This document shows positions 11,020 through 22,654 of a stretch of DNA of 64,000 bases, piece by piece. The stretch covers positions 3,241,746 through 3,305,745 of the forward strand of contig NW_020313045.1 of NCBI RefSeq assembly GCF_003265705.1. The letters are read 5' to 3'. This DNA is from Callorhinus ursinus. Taxonomy: Eukaryota; Chordata; Mammalia; Carnivora; Otariidae. Position 1 is the first letter of the stretch; every line of letters starts with the position of its first letter. The translations under genes were made by a program, and so were the position numbers. The notes under the pieces are model-generated. The model made no database searches and was not told where the DNA came from. It saw only the letters and a program-made list of their open reading frames with translations.

Positions 11020-11575
11020 AAATTAGAAAACCAGCATTTTCCCTTCAGTTGGCCTGAGGCACAATCTTTCCCTTCCAATTTGAATTGCATATAAGTACGA
11101 TTTCTTCCTGTTGGATGTTTAAGGACAATCTGACACTTCAGTTGTTTTTCCTTGTCTTTCATATTTAAAAGGGAAAACACATTTCAGAGCCCTGTTTGGT
11201 ATTCTAGCCCCCTTCAAGAAGGATCGTCAGTATCACACTGCAAAACCAAAATTCCTCAATTCCTCTGTACAAATTAACTTCAGACTCGGTCCATGCACGG
11301 GGCCACCACGGAAGCCTGGGCTCTGTTAGTCACTGGCCTCCAAACCATCCTCACAAACAGAATCATTCTGGGTCCTGTTTATAACAGTGCCATTAAAATT
11401 GAAGACCCGTCAAGAATCCCTTATAACAATGTTGGAAACTGTATCCATAAAGATTTTTTTAATGACTGGATGGTTTTTTAAAAAGGCAATGGAACACTTT
11501 TAAGGAACCATAATATAATAAATCAATCACAGTCCCTCCGTCTTGACTATAGTGTTTTTATATTTATTGCAGTTT
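11020..11575. other. Repeat-free block, candidate conserved non-coding element
   Basis: AT-rich, no repeat, no convincing frame. It contains homeodomain-like words (cattaaaattg near 11,391) and a PBX/HOX-like atcaatca at 11,522-11,529. Regulatory role is inferred from texture only. Confidence 0.3.
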
Positions 11576-11789
11576 ATAGAAAACCACACTGTTAATTCTT
11601 TCCTCCCTCCCCCCACCCCAATACTCCTGCAAAACTCAGGGACATCTAGGTAAAACATATTTACATTTTAAGAGATCTATATTTGCTTTTGATATTGCTT
11701 ACCCGAACCAATCTTCAAAGTACTTATCAGAAATGGGGCTCCTTTAAATTTTATTTTCAATGCTTGTTCTTTTGAGGGGATAGTATCAG

Positions 11790-12354
11790 TTGGCATTCCT
11801 TGATTGTAGGCAACAGAAACTAACTCCAACTAAGTCAAGAAGAGGAAATTTATTGGAAGGATATCAGGAACTCCCAGAATTGTTGAGAGCCTTGAGTTTG
11901 AACAAGCAGGGACAGGAACCGGGGCAACTCTGGAGGGCAGGAAAATAGGACTTATAGGAAGTCTCTTGTAGGGGACAGGAGTGGCCAGAATGCCGCCACC
12001 TCCTCCAACCATGAAAATACCTTGCCTTTATGTCACTCTATCCCAGGACAAAGCATCTGATTAGCTGAGCTTCAAGTCTTGTCTTTGCTCCCTGGCTGTA
12101 CTGAGCAGGGGGGGAGGAAAGGTAGACTCTTTTGCTTCCACAATGGAAAATGGCACCTGACTTGCCATGCCATCCAGGGGACACACAAGGGGGAAGCAAT
12201 TTTCCCAAAAGAAATCATCGAGCTGCTCAAAAGTGGTATTAATTTGGGTCATGTCAGGGGCTACCATAGATAATAGCCCTAGTTCTATTTATTGGCTTAA
12301 CACAATAAACATTTATTTCTCCCTTATGTAACAGTTCACTTTGGTTGTTCCTAA
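11790..12354. mobile_element. Probable ancient repeat, interrupted on the right by L1
   Basis: It contains 'ggaaatttattggaaggata' near 11,845, 'gattagctgagcttc' near 12,059 and 'cacaataaacatttatttct' near 12,300. These are phrases of an old interspersed repeat group that I cannot name securely. The antisense L1 begins directly after it. Confidence 0.4.
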
Positions 12355-14808
12355 TTGTTTTTTTCCCTATTTTAAGTTACTTTATTGAGGTATGATTGAC
12401 ATTTAAAGAGCTGTACATATGTAATGTATACAACTCAGGGAGTTTGGGCACATATATACACCCATGAAAATATCCCTAGCATCAACATCGTAAACATATC
12501 CATCATCTCCCAAGGTTTCCTCCCACCTTAGTTATTCTTCTTCTTCTTATTATTAATAATATCATCATTATTTGTGGTAAGAACACAACATAAGAACTAC
12601 CCTCTTAGCAACTTCCAAGTATATAGCACAGTATTCTTAACTATAGGCACTATGCTCTGTAGTAGAGCTCCAGACTTATAAACTGAAACCTTGTGTCCTT
12701 TGTCACCTCTCTGTTCTGTTCTTCTCCCATCCCTGGTAATGACCATTCTACTCTCTGCTTCTGAGTTCAACATTTTTAGATTCCGCATATAGGTGAGATG
12801 ATACCGTATTTCTCTTTCTGTGTCTGGCTTACTTCACTTAGCATAATGTCTTCCAGTTCCATGCGTGTTGTTGCAAATGACAGGCTGAATAACATTTCAT
12901 TGTAGGTATATACCGCATTTCTTTTATCCATTCGTCTGTTGTCATAGACATTTAGATTCTTTCCAACTCTTGGTTATTGTGAATAATGCTGCAGTGAACA
13001 GGGGAGTGCAGGTTATCTCTTTGAGAACTTGGTTTCAATTCCTTTGGATAAATACCCAGAAGTGCGGTTGCTAGATCAAATGGTAGGTCTCTTTTTAAAC
13101 TTTTGAGGGATTTTCATACTATTTTCCAAAATGGCGGTGCCAATTCATGTACCCACCAACAGTGTGCCTTTGGTTCCCTTTTCTTCATATCCTCACCAAC
13201 ACTTTCTTTTTTTTTAGAGTAGCCATCCTAATGGGTGTGAGGTGATGCCTCACTGTGGTTTTAATTTGCGTTTCCCTGATAATTAGTGATGTGGAGCACT
13301 TTTTAATTTACCTGTTGATCTTTTGTATGTCCCCTTTGGAGAAATGTGTATTCAAGCCCTTTATGTCTTTTTAAATCCGTCATTTGGCATTTTTTTTTTT
13401 TTTGCTATTGAATTGTGTGAATTCCTTATATATTAATGGTTATTAACCCCTTATCAGATGTATGGTTTGCAAATATTTTCTCCCTTTCTGTAGGTTGCCT
13501 TTTCATTTTGTTAATTGTTTCTTCACTGTGCAGAAATTTTTTTAGTTTGATACAATTGCACTTGTTTATTTTTGTTTTTGTTGCCTGTGCTTTTGGTGTC
13601 ATATTCAAAAAAAACATTGTCAAGACCAATATTAAGGAGCTTTCTCCCAGTGGTTTCTCCTAAGAGTTTTATGGTTTCAGGTCTTCCATTTAAGTCTTTA
13701 ATCCATTTTGAATTGAGTATTGTGTATAGTATAAGGGTCCAATTTCATTCTTTTGCATGTTATATCCAGTTTTCCCAACAATGTTTATTGAATAGACTAT
13801 CCCTTCCCCATTTTGTATTCTTGGTGGCCTTGTCAAAGATTAGTTGACTGTATACACATGGGTATATTTCTGGGCTCTCTATTCTCTCCATTGGTCTCTA
13901 CATCTGTTTCTATGCCAGTACCATACTGTTTTGATTATTATAGATTTGTAATATAATTTGAAATCAGGAGGTGTGATGCCTCCAGCTTTGGTCATCTTCC
14001 TTAAGATTTCTATGGCTCCTTGGGGTCTTTTATGGTTCTATATGAATTTTAAGATGATTTTTTTCTCTTTCTGTGAAAAATGTCATGGGAATTTTTATAG
14101 AAATTGTATTGAATCTGCAGATTACTTTGGGCATTATGGACATTTTTAACAATATTAATTCTTACAATCCATAAATATGAAATATCTTTCCATTTATTTG
14201 TGCCTTTTTCAATTCATTCATTAATGTTTTATAGATTTCAGTGTACAGGTCTTTTGCCTTCTTGGTCAAATTTATTCCTAAATATTTTGTTCTTTTTTGT
14301 GCTATTGTAAACTATATTGTTTTCTTAATTTCTTCTTTGGATAGTTCATTGTTAGCATATAGAAAGACAACTGATTTTTGTATGCTGATTTTATATCCTG
14401 CAACTTTACTGAATTTGTTTATTTTAACAGTTTGGTGTGGAATTTTTAGGGTTTTTGTATATATAGGATTATGTCATCTGCAGAGACAATTTTACTTTTT
14501 CATTCTGACTTGTATGCCTTTTATTTCTTTTTCTTGTCTAATTGCTCTGACTGGGACTCCCAGCATTATCTTGAATAGGAGTGCTGAGAGTGGACATCCT
14601 TGTCTTGCTCCTGATCTTAGAGGAAGGATTTCAGCTTTTCTCATCATTGATTATGAGGTTAGCTGTGTGATTGTCCTATATATTTTTTATTCTGTGGAAG
14701 TACATTCCTTCTATACCTAATTTGTTGAGAGTATTTATCATGAAGGGATGTTGGGTTTTGCCAAATACTTTTTCTGCCTCTATTGAGATAATCGTATGAT
14801 TTTTTTTA
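12355..14808 (-). mobile_element. L1 LINE, antisense, 3' UTR through much of ORF2
   Basis: From left to right the + strand gives the complement of an old L1 3' UTR (ttattgaggtatgattgac near 12,383), then the ORF2 C-terminus ('gtacccaccaacagtgtg' near 13,150), then the central reverse-transcriptase part (near 14,400-14,800). About 2.45 kb is present and it breaks off at about 14,808. The open frames on the + strand inside it, up to 159 codons, are antisense artefacts. Confidence 0.85.
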
Positions 14809-15189
14809 ATCCAAATAATACCAAGTTGCCTAAAAGTGCTTTTCCAATGTCACTGAAAGTGAAAGTGACTGGATTATGACCAGGAACATTTTGACAATTT
14901 AAAAAGTGTGTGTGTGAATATAATACAATATAATATAATTTAAACCAATACAGTATATTGGTTAGAATTAGGCTAGGAACAGAGTAAATACAGGTTTGCT
15001 ACCTTAATTTCTTGCTTCTGTATCATGGGTCTTTAGCATTAAATCCACATTAAATACACTATTAAGCAAAGTAATAAGCTGCAGATGTAATTCTGATTAA
15101 TGCTATATCATTTCATGGTGAGGTAGAGAAGGTCATTCATCCTGTGGCAACAGTGAGCTAGAGTGCCTTGTGCACTGGGCTTAAGGTTG
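14809..15189. other. Non-L1 segment between two antisense L1 parts
   Basis: No L1 wording and no coding signal. Locally AT-rich with a short (TG)n near 14,907 and a repeated aatataata-type run near 14,930. It may be a filler left by a deletion, or unique DNA between two separate elements. Confidence 0.4.
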
Positions 15190-16035
15190 GAAAAGCCGTG
15201 GGCACAGATCTTCACATTTATTGTGGAATCCCTCTAGTGAATATTTCAGGTTATTTATTGTAGTTTTCAGCTCTCGGATTTCTTTTTGGTACTTTCTGTA
15301 TTTTCTACCTATTGAAGTTTTCACTTCGCTTGTGCAAAGTGGTCTCCTGACCTTGGTGCTCATCTTTGTGATGCCTATTTTGAATACTCCATCAGATAAA
15401 CTTCACTTCATTAGGGTTCATTTCCAAGGATTTATCTTGTTCTTTTGCCTGGAACACATTTCCCTGTTTCTTTGCTTTCCTTGACTCTCTATGTTGATAT
15501 CTGTGCATTAGACAAAACTGCCACCTTTCCCAGTCTTCATGGACTGGCCTCATACAAAAGACCCGCACCAGCCAGCCTGGCCAGAGGTGTCTCTAACCTC
15601 TGTGCTAGTCTAAGCTGCTCTCTTTGTTCTTGGCTGCCTCCGGGCATCTGGAGTACACTAGGTCCTGCCAGCTCTCTCAGACAAGTAAAACTAAAGCCGG
15701 TTCATCAGGGAGCCCCTAGAAAAGTTTGATCATTGGATGTTCTTTTCAACTCTCTTCTTCCCCTGGGAGAAGTTAGGAGCTGGGGGATTTCCTCCCAGTC
15801 CTATGGCACTGTGTTGGAAGACGGATTATGGAAATTCAAGAGGATGTCTTGAATTTCCCTACAAGCTTCAATGTGGATAGTTTTGTGCTCACCCAGAGTT
15901 CAGGAGCCTCTTGACTGATTTCTGGATTTCTCTCAAAAGGGATTTGTCCACAAATTATTGTTGACTTGTTATATTTATAGGGGGAAGAGGGGTCAAGAGT
16001 TTCTTATTCTGACATCTTAATGTCACTCTTCTCCA
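15190..16035 (-). mobile_element. Probable L1 5' UTR / ORF1 region, antisense
   Basis: The wording around 15,223 (tggaatccctctagtgaata) and the terminal 'ctgacatcttaatgtcactc' near 16,009 resembles the complement of an old L1 5' region. On the minus strand it would start near 16,035 and run left into ORF1. It lies in the correct order and orientation to be the upstream part of the L1 at 12.35-14.8 kb. The family assignment is from memory. Confidence 0.45.
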
Positions 16036-16859
16036 CCACCACCCCTAAAATGAAGGGGTTAGAGGAGATGATTTTGGCAGTCCCTTCCAGTTACAGTAAA
16101 CTATGGAAAAGCAAGGATATTGTCCTTCTCCCAAATCATAATTTGCCACATAAACCTAATTACGTCTCTGCTCATTTCCTCTTGCCATGAGTTTTCGTAT
16201 AACTGAGAGATAGAAGGTAGACCTTCATGGGTACCAGTGTAGGAACAGGTGGATGCACCTCATTGGATTTGCCTGGCCCTTTCTGCCAATCTGATCCACA
16301 GAACCTTGTCATGAGATGAGACCCCCAGCATTACATGTTATAGTTTCTCATTCTATTCAACATGGGATGGGGTCTCCTGCATTGCTTACCTCAGCCTGTC
16401 ACTGTAGAGAAGAAGAAATGGAGCTATCTCAGCCAGCACCACCATCACCTCATCCCATAACATGGTTGGTCATCTCAATATCCCCTGGAAATAAGGCTGC
16501 ATTTCAGCGTGACTCCATTGTTCTCCAAGCCCAGGTCTAACGAGGTTGGACTCACAGAATCCAAAGGTGCAACCCAAATCAGGAGTGTTGATGAGTGAAC
16601 ACTTTGTGAAGCAAACTCCATCCAGTGAGAGAAAAATGATAGCCAGGAGTCTGCAAATTAATTCTTCACTCTTCCTTCTTCCAAAAGTCAGTTCCCAATT
16701 ATAGTCATTCCACAGTTTTTCCAGGGATGTTCTAGAGACATGACCAAGATATTGATTGGGTTTCTTGTGAGTCTGTGGCCAACTCAGCAATGCCACCACT
16801 TGTATTTGCTTTTCCTCCATTCCTGCCCCACATTTCTTTCCCCTCACTCTTGGTGCCTT
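16036..16859. other. Gene-free unique sequence
   Basis: A 133-codon minus-strand frame (16,470-16,871) shows no known domain and runs into the target duplication of the next Can-SINE. No repeat was recognised. Confidence 0.45.
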
Positions 16860-16876
16860 GGTATTGTACACTCTAA

Positions 16877-17070
16877 AGATTTATTTTATTTATTTATTTG
16901 AGAGAGAGGGGGCCCATGAGTGGGGGGAAGGAGCAGAGGGAGATGATCGCACACAGACTCTGTGCTGAGCGTGGAGCCCGATGCAGAACTTGATCTCACC
17001 CCTCTGAGAGCATGACCTGAGCAGAAACCAAGAGTTGGATGCCTAATGGACTGAGCCACCCAGGTGCTCT
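16877..17070 (-). mobile_element. Can-SINE, antisense, full length
   Basis: The complement of the tail (agatttattttatttattt) lies at the left and the complement of the head (gagccacccaggtgctct) at the right. A perfect 17-bp target duplication, ggtattgtacactctaa, lies at 16,860-16,876 and 17,071-17,087. Confidence 0.95.
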
Positions 17071-17087
17071 GGTATTGTACACTCTAA

Positions 17088-17756
17088 TAAAACCCTAGCA
17101 TGTGAGTTTTGCCTCAGCTGCTCTCCAAGGAACTGTGCTTGATATCATCTTTCAGCAGCCTCTCCCCCAACACTGGACACCTAGCACTTGCCTTTGAGAT
17201 GTTACTTTTGGTGTCCCACACAGATACAACATTGAATCCTGTGGTGAGAAAGTTGTTTTTGTTTGTTTGCTTTCCATCTTTTTAATTACTCCTTGGGGAA
17301 AATTTCCATTTGGAGCAGCTTTGTCTTAAATAACTCTACACAACTCAGTAAGTTCCTTCTCAACAGAGACCAGATCTTAGCCACAGAGAAAAACTGTAAG
17401 TACCTATCGTGGAATAGGTACTTTTTGTGTCCAGTGTATTTATTTTTTGTTTAGCTTCTCTCTATGGTCAGTGATACTCATTTTTCAGTTACACTGGTGA
17501 CACACATTTCCCTTTTAAATAAAATGAGCTTTATTTAAATTAACCCCTTAATAAAGGTCATTTAAAAGTAAATAAGACAATAAAACAGGGGGGTGATCAA
17601 AGACAGTGAAGAAACTCATTGTATGTAGAAACTCACTATGCTTACCATACATAGTGCAGGGATTTGGCCTAAACCATAAAGGTGGAACACAATTAACTGA
17701 AACCTGGGAAACCACCCTACAGCAAAGCCTTTTTTTTATAATTCACCGTTTTATAT
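17088..17756. other. Gene-free unique sequence
   Basis: No repeat or coding signal was recognised. AT-rich toward the right end. Confidence 0.45.
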
Positions 17757-17961
17757 TATTTTTTAAAGATTTATTTATTTAGTTATTGAGAGAGAGAGAG
17801 CATGTGAGTGTGGGGGGCAGGGCAGAGGGAGAGGATCTCCAAGTAGACTCCCTGCCAGGTGCTGAGCCCATTATGGGGCTCCATCCCACAACCCATGAGA
17901 TCATGACCTGAGCCGAAACTAAGAGTCAGATGCTTAACCTACTGTGCCACCCAGGCGCCCC
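17757..17961 (-). mobile_element. Can-SINE, antisense, full length
   Basis: The tail complement (taaagatttatttatttagt) starts at 17,764 and the head complement (gtgccacccaggcgcccc) ends at 17,961. I could not find a convincing target duplication, which suggests an older insertion or later change of the flanks. Confidence 0.92.
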
Positions 17962-19559
17962 TTGTAAGGCTGTTGCTTGGTACTGTGGGGGCAGCAAAAA
18001 TCTGTCTGTTTCAGACTCCTCTTTTTCCCTTCCTAGCCTTTCTCAGAGACCCTCTGAGGCTCTGTGGCCCCCTTTCTCCCAGGGTATAGAGACCTCCTGC
18101 TCTGCAAGCAGATTTTGGCAACTGTGTTTTATTCGGTATAACAATGAGTGAGGTTTTTTCCTTTCTGCTCTCTATAATGCAGGCCCTGAAATAGACAAGA
18201 GTACTAAAGGATAAATAGACCCTCAGAGCTACAGCCAGTCCCATCTCATTAGCTCCCAACTGTAGCAGTTTCTCTGAAGCTGGTCTGGTTGTGGTGTGGC
18301 CCCAGTTCAGACCTCCTGCGAATCACTTTTGGGTTTCTTTCCAATTTAGTGCACCCAGTGTTGGTGCCAAGGGATGCCAGGATGCCCCCATAATCTCTAC
18401 TGCTCGGCATTGTTGGAGATGGTAATTGATGGCAATTCAGCCTTCTGTAAATACTTCTGGAACAGCATCTTCAAGTCTTCCTTCCTGCCAGCTTGCTTCT
18501 TCTAGGCACTTCCTATCTGGAAATGCTGTCATTTCTGCAGACCCTTCCCTCCTTTCTTTGTGGCTCAGTTGTCCTTGCCCACCTTCACTGTCTGCCATTT
18601 CTTATTTCTTTCTCTTCCTTCCATCTCTCATTCCAGACCTCTATCTCCTGGGTTTCTTCTCAAAGGTTCTCTAGGCCTTCTTTTGGCCTTCCTCACTGTG
18701 CTGAAAATGCAATGTGGAAAAGTCACCTTTCTTCCATAATTCACAGAGGGAGGTTTCCCAAGGTTTGGGAAATGCCATTGCAGAGACACCAAGGCCCCTT
18801 CCTGTAACCCATCACCCTCTTTTGGCACTGACACATTGAACCATAGGTGGAGTTCCTCTTTCTGATGTGGCGTTCATTTCTGGGACAAGGGCCCAGGAGT
18901 GCAGGCCCTTTACCCTCCAGCAATTCCAGAACCAGCAGCGAGGACAGTAGGAAGGGGGCAGTGCAGCCTTGCCTCCTGCTCCTGCACTGTCAGGACAGAA
19001 AGGCCATCGGCCTTACCAGACCTGAGGTCACCATCACAATGGGAGTGCCCAGCTGAGAACCCCAGGCTTCATCCATGTGAAGGAGGCTCCCAGGAGAGTC
19101 CGAAGGACATAGGATACCATCTTGTGCTCCCTCTTCCCATCTCCCTTTTGAAAAAATAAGCCAAGAGAGAAAAGGGAAAGGAAGGAGGGGAGGAAAAGAA
19201 AGGAAAGGGAGGAGGGAGGAATGGTGGGGTGGAGAGAGGGGAAGGTGGAAATGAAAAAGGAAAGGAGGCCTCCATCTGGGAAATGCGGGTCTCCCGCTTA
19301 ACTAATAAAGCTGCCTCCGTCACCATGGCTGCAGGCACCCAGGACTGAGGGGACACAGCCCCAAATTCTACTCTGAACTCAAGGGGAATGACCTTGGTGG
19401 AAATTTGCTGAGGTCACCATGAAAATTGGAACAGAAACTTGGAATGTCAGGTTTGGAAAGAATCGAGACTTCCTGCCCTGGGATGGGCTTCCCAAGACTC
19501 TGAGCACAAGAATGGGGTACATATACACACAAGAGTCTGGAAGGAATGGAACAAGTTTC
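17962..19559. other. Gene-free sequence with a homopurine tract
   Basis: Several short frames overlap on both strands with no domain or consistent codon usage. Apart from the homopurine run listed separately, nothing was assigned. Confidence 0.45.
19161..19269. repeat. Homopurine (GA-rich) tract
   Basis: About 110 bp are almost purely G and A with only a few interruptions. Such tracts can form triplex (H-DNA) structures and often arise from decayed GGAA or GAAA microsatellites. Confidence 0.75.
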
Positions 19560-19805
19560 CTGTACCTCCTTTTGATGCAGCCGTGGCCCCACCACCTCCT
19601 GGAAGCCTTCCTGAATTACTGAGTCTCCTCTTCTCAGGGACAGTACAACTCCAGACTTAATTCTTCACCATCCCGTCTTTCTATTAGGGGCATTGCCTTG
19701 TTTTCCTTCCCTTCTTGTGTTTTAACCCTGCCCCCAAAATGGCGTCTTGCAGAGATGCACATAGTAGGTGGCCAACAATTGCTATTTACTGAGTGAACAA
19801 ATCAA
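19560..19805 (+). mobile_element. L2 LINE 3' fragment
   Basis: Sense L2 order: 'ggaagccttcctgaatta' near 19,601, then 'gcacatagtaggtggccaac' near 19,757 and 'tttactgagtgaac' at the end. Internal divergence is high. Confidence 0.55.
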
Positions 19806-19829
19806 AGAAGTACTGTGGTCCATGTCGGA

Positions 19830-19988
19830 AGGAATGGAGGAGTCTTTGGAATCCCGTGTTCTATCTCTAGCGGCACCATTACTTTAGTTGTGTGGCTCTG
19901 GGGAAGTCCCTTTAATTCTTTGACCCAGGGTTTTCTCACATGTAAAATGAAGATAATAACACCTACCCTACAAGGAAGTCTCAACATT
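19830..19988 (+). mobile_element. MIR SINE
   Basis: Sense MIR order: 'agttgtgtggctctggggaa' near 19,887, 'tctcacatgtaaaatgaaga' near 19,934 and 'aataacacctaccctacaag' near 19,955. It ends just before the solo LTR. Confidence 0.7.
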
Positions 19989-19995
19989 TACAGGT

Positions 19996-20521
19996 TGTGG
20001 TAGGCAGAATGATGCATCCACACCCAAAGATGTCCACATCCTTATCCCCAGAACCTGTGAATATCTTATATAATGCAATGAAGGGGGATCAAAGCAGCAG
20101 GTGGAGTTAAGGAAGCTGATCAGCTGATCTTAAAATAGGGAGATGATCCTGGATTGTCTGAGTGGGCCCAGTGTAATCACCAGGGTCTTTAATAATGGAA
20201 AAGGGAGGCAGGAGTGAACCAGAGAGTTGGTGCTCCAAGGAGGACTCAGCCACACATCACTGACTCTGGTGATGGGGGAAGAGGCCAAAAGCCAGGAATA
20301 AAGATGGCCACTAGAAACTGGAAAAGGCAAGGAATTCCCTTGTGCATCTCCCCTGGTGCATCCAGAAGGAATGCAGTGTTTTTGACACCTTGTTTTTAGC
20401 CCAGTGAGACCCATTTCAGATTTCTGAGCTCCAGAACCCTAAGAGAATAAACTTGCATTGCTTTAAGTCACTAAGTGTGCTGTGCGGTAATTTGCTACAG
20501 CAGCAAGAGGAAGCTAATACA
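19996..20521 (+). mobile_element. Solitary MaLR-type LTR (MLT1-like)
   Basis: It starts with TG (tgtggtaggcagaatgatgc) and ends with CA (aagctaataca). The 5-bp target duplication caggt is perfect on both sides (19,991-19,995 and 20,522-20,526). The 3' part has the family's polyadenylation region (gagaataaacttgcattgct, near 20,442). No internal retroviral genes remain, so it is a recombined solo LTR of the ERVL-MaLR group. Subfamily is not assigned. Confidence 0.9.
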
Positions 20522-20576
20522 CAGGTATTGTGTAGAAAGCCCCTGGAATTTGTCACTTTGATAGTTGAGAGCAGAG

Positions 20577-20657
20577 AAGGGAGGAAGGGAGGAAGGGAGA
20601 GAGGGAGGGAGGGAAGGAAGGAAGGAAGGAAGGAAGGAAGGAAGGTAGGTTGGTTGG
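20577..20657. repeat. (GGAA)n / GGGA microsatellite
   Basis: Imperfect gggagga units pass into about nine consecutive ggaa units (around 20,610-20,645), then ggtaggttggttgg. Long pure GGAA runs are usually length-variable and can also bind ETS-family factors. Confidence 0.95.
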
Positions 20658-20689
20658 TGTTTCCAGCTAAACTATCAGCAATGTGAGGT

Positions 20690-20760
20690 CAGTGTTTCGT
20701 CTTGTACATTTCACTCAACACCTAGCAGAGTGCTGGGCACACACCAAAGCTCAAAAAGGC
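20690..20760 (+). mobile_element. Short L2 LINE 3' fragment
   Basis: The 'cacctagcagagtgctgggc' segment is the terminal L2 motif in sense orientation. The rest of the element is not visible. Confidence 0.45.
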
Positions 20761-21934
20761 CTCTAGACTCATTGAATTTGACCTTTGGGGATTGATCAAT
20801 GCTAGCAGGAGGGATGAGAAAGTGACACAGCATAGAAGAGGAGCCAGAGGGGTTTTGACTTCCTCCCAAAGTGCAGGCTACCCCTAAATGCACATAATAG
20901 AGAAGCCAGGTTTTAATGCCACTGTGCCAGGAGTCTCCAGATGAAGATGCTGGGGAAGGTGGGAGAGAGGATGTGTTAAGAGGCACATCTTGGCCACAGT
21001 GTCTTGCACCCTCCCCTACACCTCCCAGACTCCTGCCACTTAATGCATCTCTAGCACAGAAGAGGGCATTTCTCTGGGTGAGAGATGCTATCCACCAGGA
21101 GGAAATGTTCATTATGAGCAACCTCATTTCTGTTTATGAGCACTGTTTGCAGAAGCATCAGGCTGAATTCACCCAGTGCATCCAAAGAGCAAGACCCTGG
21201 TGCTTGCTAAGACAGTGAAGACCCTGCAGAGCAGGATTTTGCAAATTTTCTGGATGCTTTTGGGCCCTCCCAGAAGTCCAGTTTCCAAAGAGGAGACTCT
21301 TGGTTATTGGGATTCCACTGATGGATTGATCAGTAGGACTCTGCTGCAAATCGCTGAATGTCTTCCTTCATTTAAAAGAAAGGAAAAAAATTAGTTTCAG
21401 TTCTGAATGCATGGGGTGAGAAACCCAGAGGTCACTTTCTCTTTCTTTCAAGCTCTCTCTCACTCTCTTAAATAAGGAGAAAGGCTATATTTTTCCATGG
21501 ATTAAGTCCAACACAGAGAAAACTGTCACTGTGAAAACAATAGAATTTATCTCCACTGATATAGCTTGACACTGGGACAAGTGCCTGAATTGTTGCCATA
21601 GCAATAAATGTGTCGGACTTATGCATGCGTTTTCTGCTATAGGATTTTGATTAATGGCATTGACTAAATGGTGTGAAGGGGGAGAGACCGTGCAGAAGGC
21701 CCAAGGAGAGAGAGCCAGGCTGCACAGCATTTGCTGTGGTCCACTATGGAGGATGGCAAGCAGAGTTGGCTGGAAACCAGTTAAATAGGGGGTAGAATCT
21801 CATCCACAGAGCAGCATCTGCATGCCGGCAGTGGCAGGGGTCGGGGAGGTGAAGGGGAGGGTGCAAGACACTGTGGCCAGAGCTCAATCAGGGTGGGAGA
21901 GCTAATGCGATCTCACTGCTTCCTCTGTACCTGT
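20761..21934. other. Gene-free unique sequence
   Basis: Frames of 100-138 codons overlap on opposite strands (20,711-21,218) without recognisable domains. The overlap itself suggests chance opening of frames. No repeat was recognised. Confidence 0.4.
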
Positions 21935-22160
21935 ATGCTAAGAATTCTGTGCGTCTTAACTTAATTAATCCTCCTACAAACCCTAGAGGGGGCTATTAAT
22001 TTTTTTTTCAGATAAGGAAATTGGAGGCACAGAGAAGTTACTTAATCTGCAAAAAGTCACACAGCGCGTGAGTGGCAGAATCAGGATCCAAACCCAGGCT
22101 TCCTGGCTCTGGAGACAGAGCTTAACCACCACACTGGGCTTTGCTCCAGGAACAGATTCT
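21935..22160 (-). mobile_element. MIR SINE, antisense
   Basis: Antisense MIR order is well kept: 'taattaatcctcctacaaac' near 21,962, 'ggaggcacagagaagttact' near 22,022, 'agtcacacagcgcgtgagtg' near 22,055 and 'aacccaggcttcctggctct' near 22,091. Confidence 0.85.
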
Positions 22161-22419
22161 ACCCTCCTGACCTTGCCTATCAGGATGGCAATGAGCACGG
22201 GAGGGACTAAGAGAAGAAGAGAGAGAGAGAGGTTGGCTCAGTGAAAGATGTCCCCATCTTTAGAAAATCAGTGCAAAGCGCTCAGCGCTCTTTGAGGGGA
22301 GGGGGCATATTTTATAGGGTGCTAACATTGTAGGCACTTGTTAAGTGCCTGGGGCTTGTGATCTGCTCACCGCAGTCTCTACCAAGTGCTTCAGGTTCTC
22401 TGAGAGGCATGGGTGCAGG

Positions 22420-22618
22420 ATAGCCGGAGTGAGGAGGCTTGATTTCTGTCTAGTTGCTGTCAGTGTGACCTTGGACTGTTCACCTGATCTCCTAGGCCTC
22501 CATTCATTCATCTGTGAAATGGGTGTGATACTACCCCACCTGTGGTTGTGGGGATTAAAGGGGACGAAGTAGTGCAAGACACTGAACCCAGTGATGAGCA
22601 CACCTCCTCAAGTAAGTC
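22420..22618 (+). mobile_element. MIR SINE
   Basis: Sense MIR order: 'gtgtgaccttggactgttca' near 22,463, 'tcatctgtgaaatgggtgtg' near 22,509 and 'gtggggattaaaggggac' near 22,547. This is a second MIR in the opposite orientation to the one at 22.0 kb. Confidence 0.75.
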
Positions 22619-22654
22619 CTCACATTAACTAGTTTTTTAAAAGACTCATTTTCA

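Noticed and set aside
14241..14720. 159-codon + strand frame, the longest in the window, hydrophobic
   Set aside because: It lies wholly inside an antisense L1 ORF2. Its hydrophobic look comes from translating the complement of an A-rich LINE.
16470..16871. 133-codon minus-strand frame
   Set aside because: No domain, and its start lies in the target duplication of a Can-SINE.
20711..21218. Overlapping 138- and 100-codon frames on opposite strands
   Set aside because: Mutual overlap in a slightly GC-rich patch is typical of chance. No domains, no splice sites framing an exon.
22275..22293. Short hairpin aaagcgctcagcgctcttt
   Set aside because: The stem is only about 8 bp with a mismatch, far below a microRNA precursor, and there is no other support.
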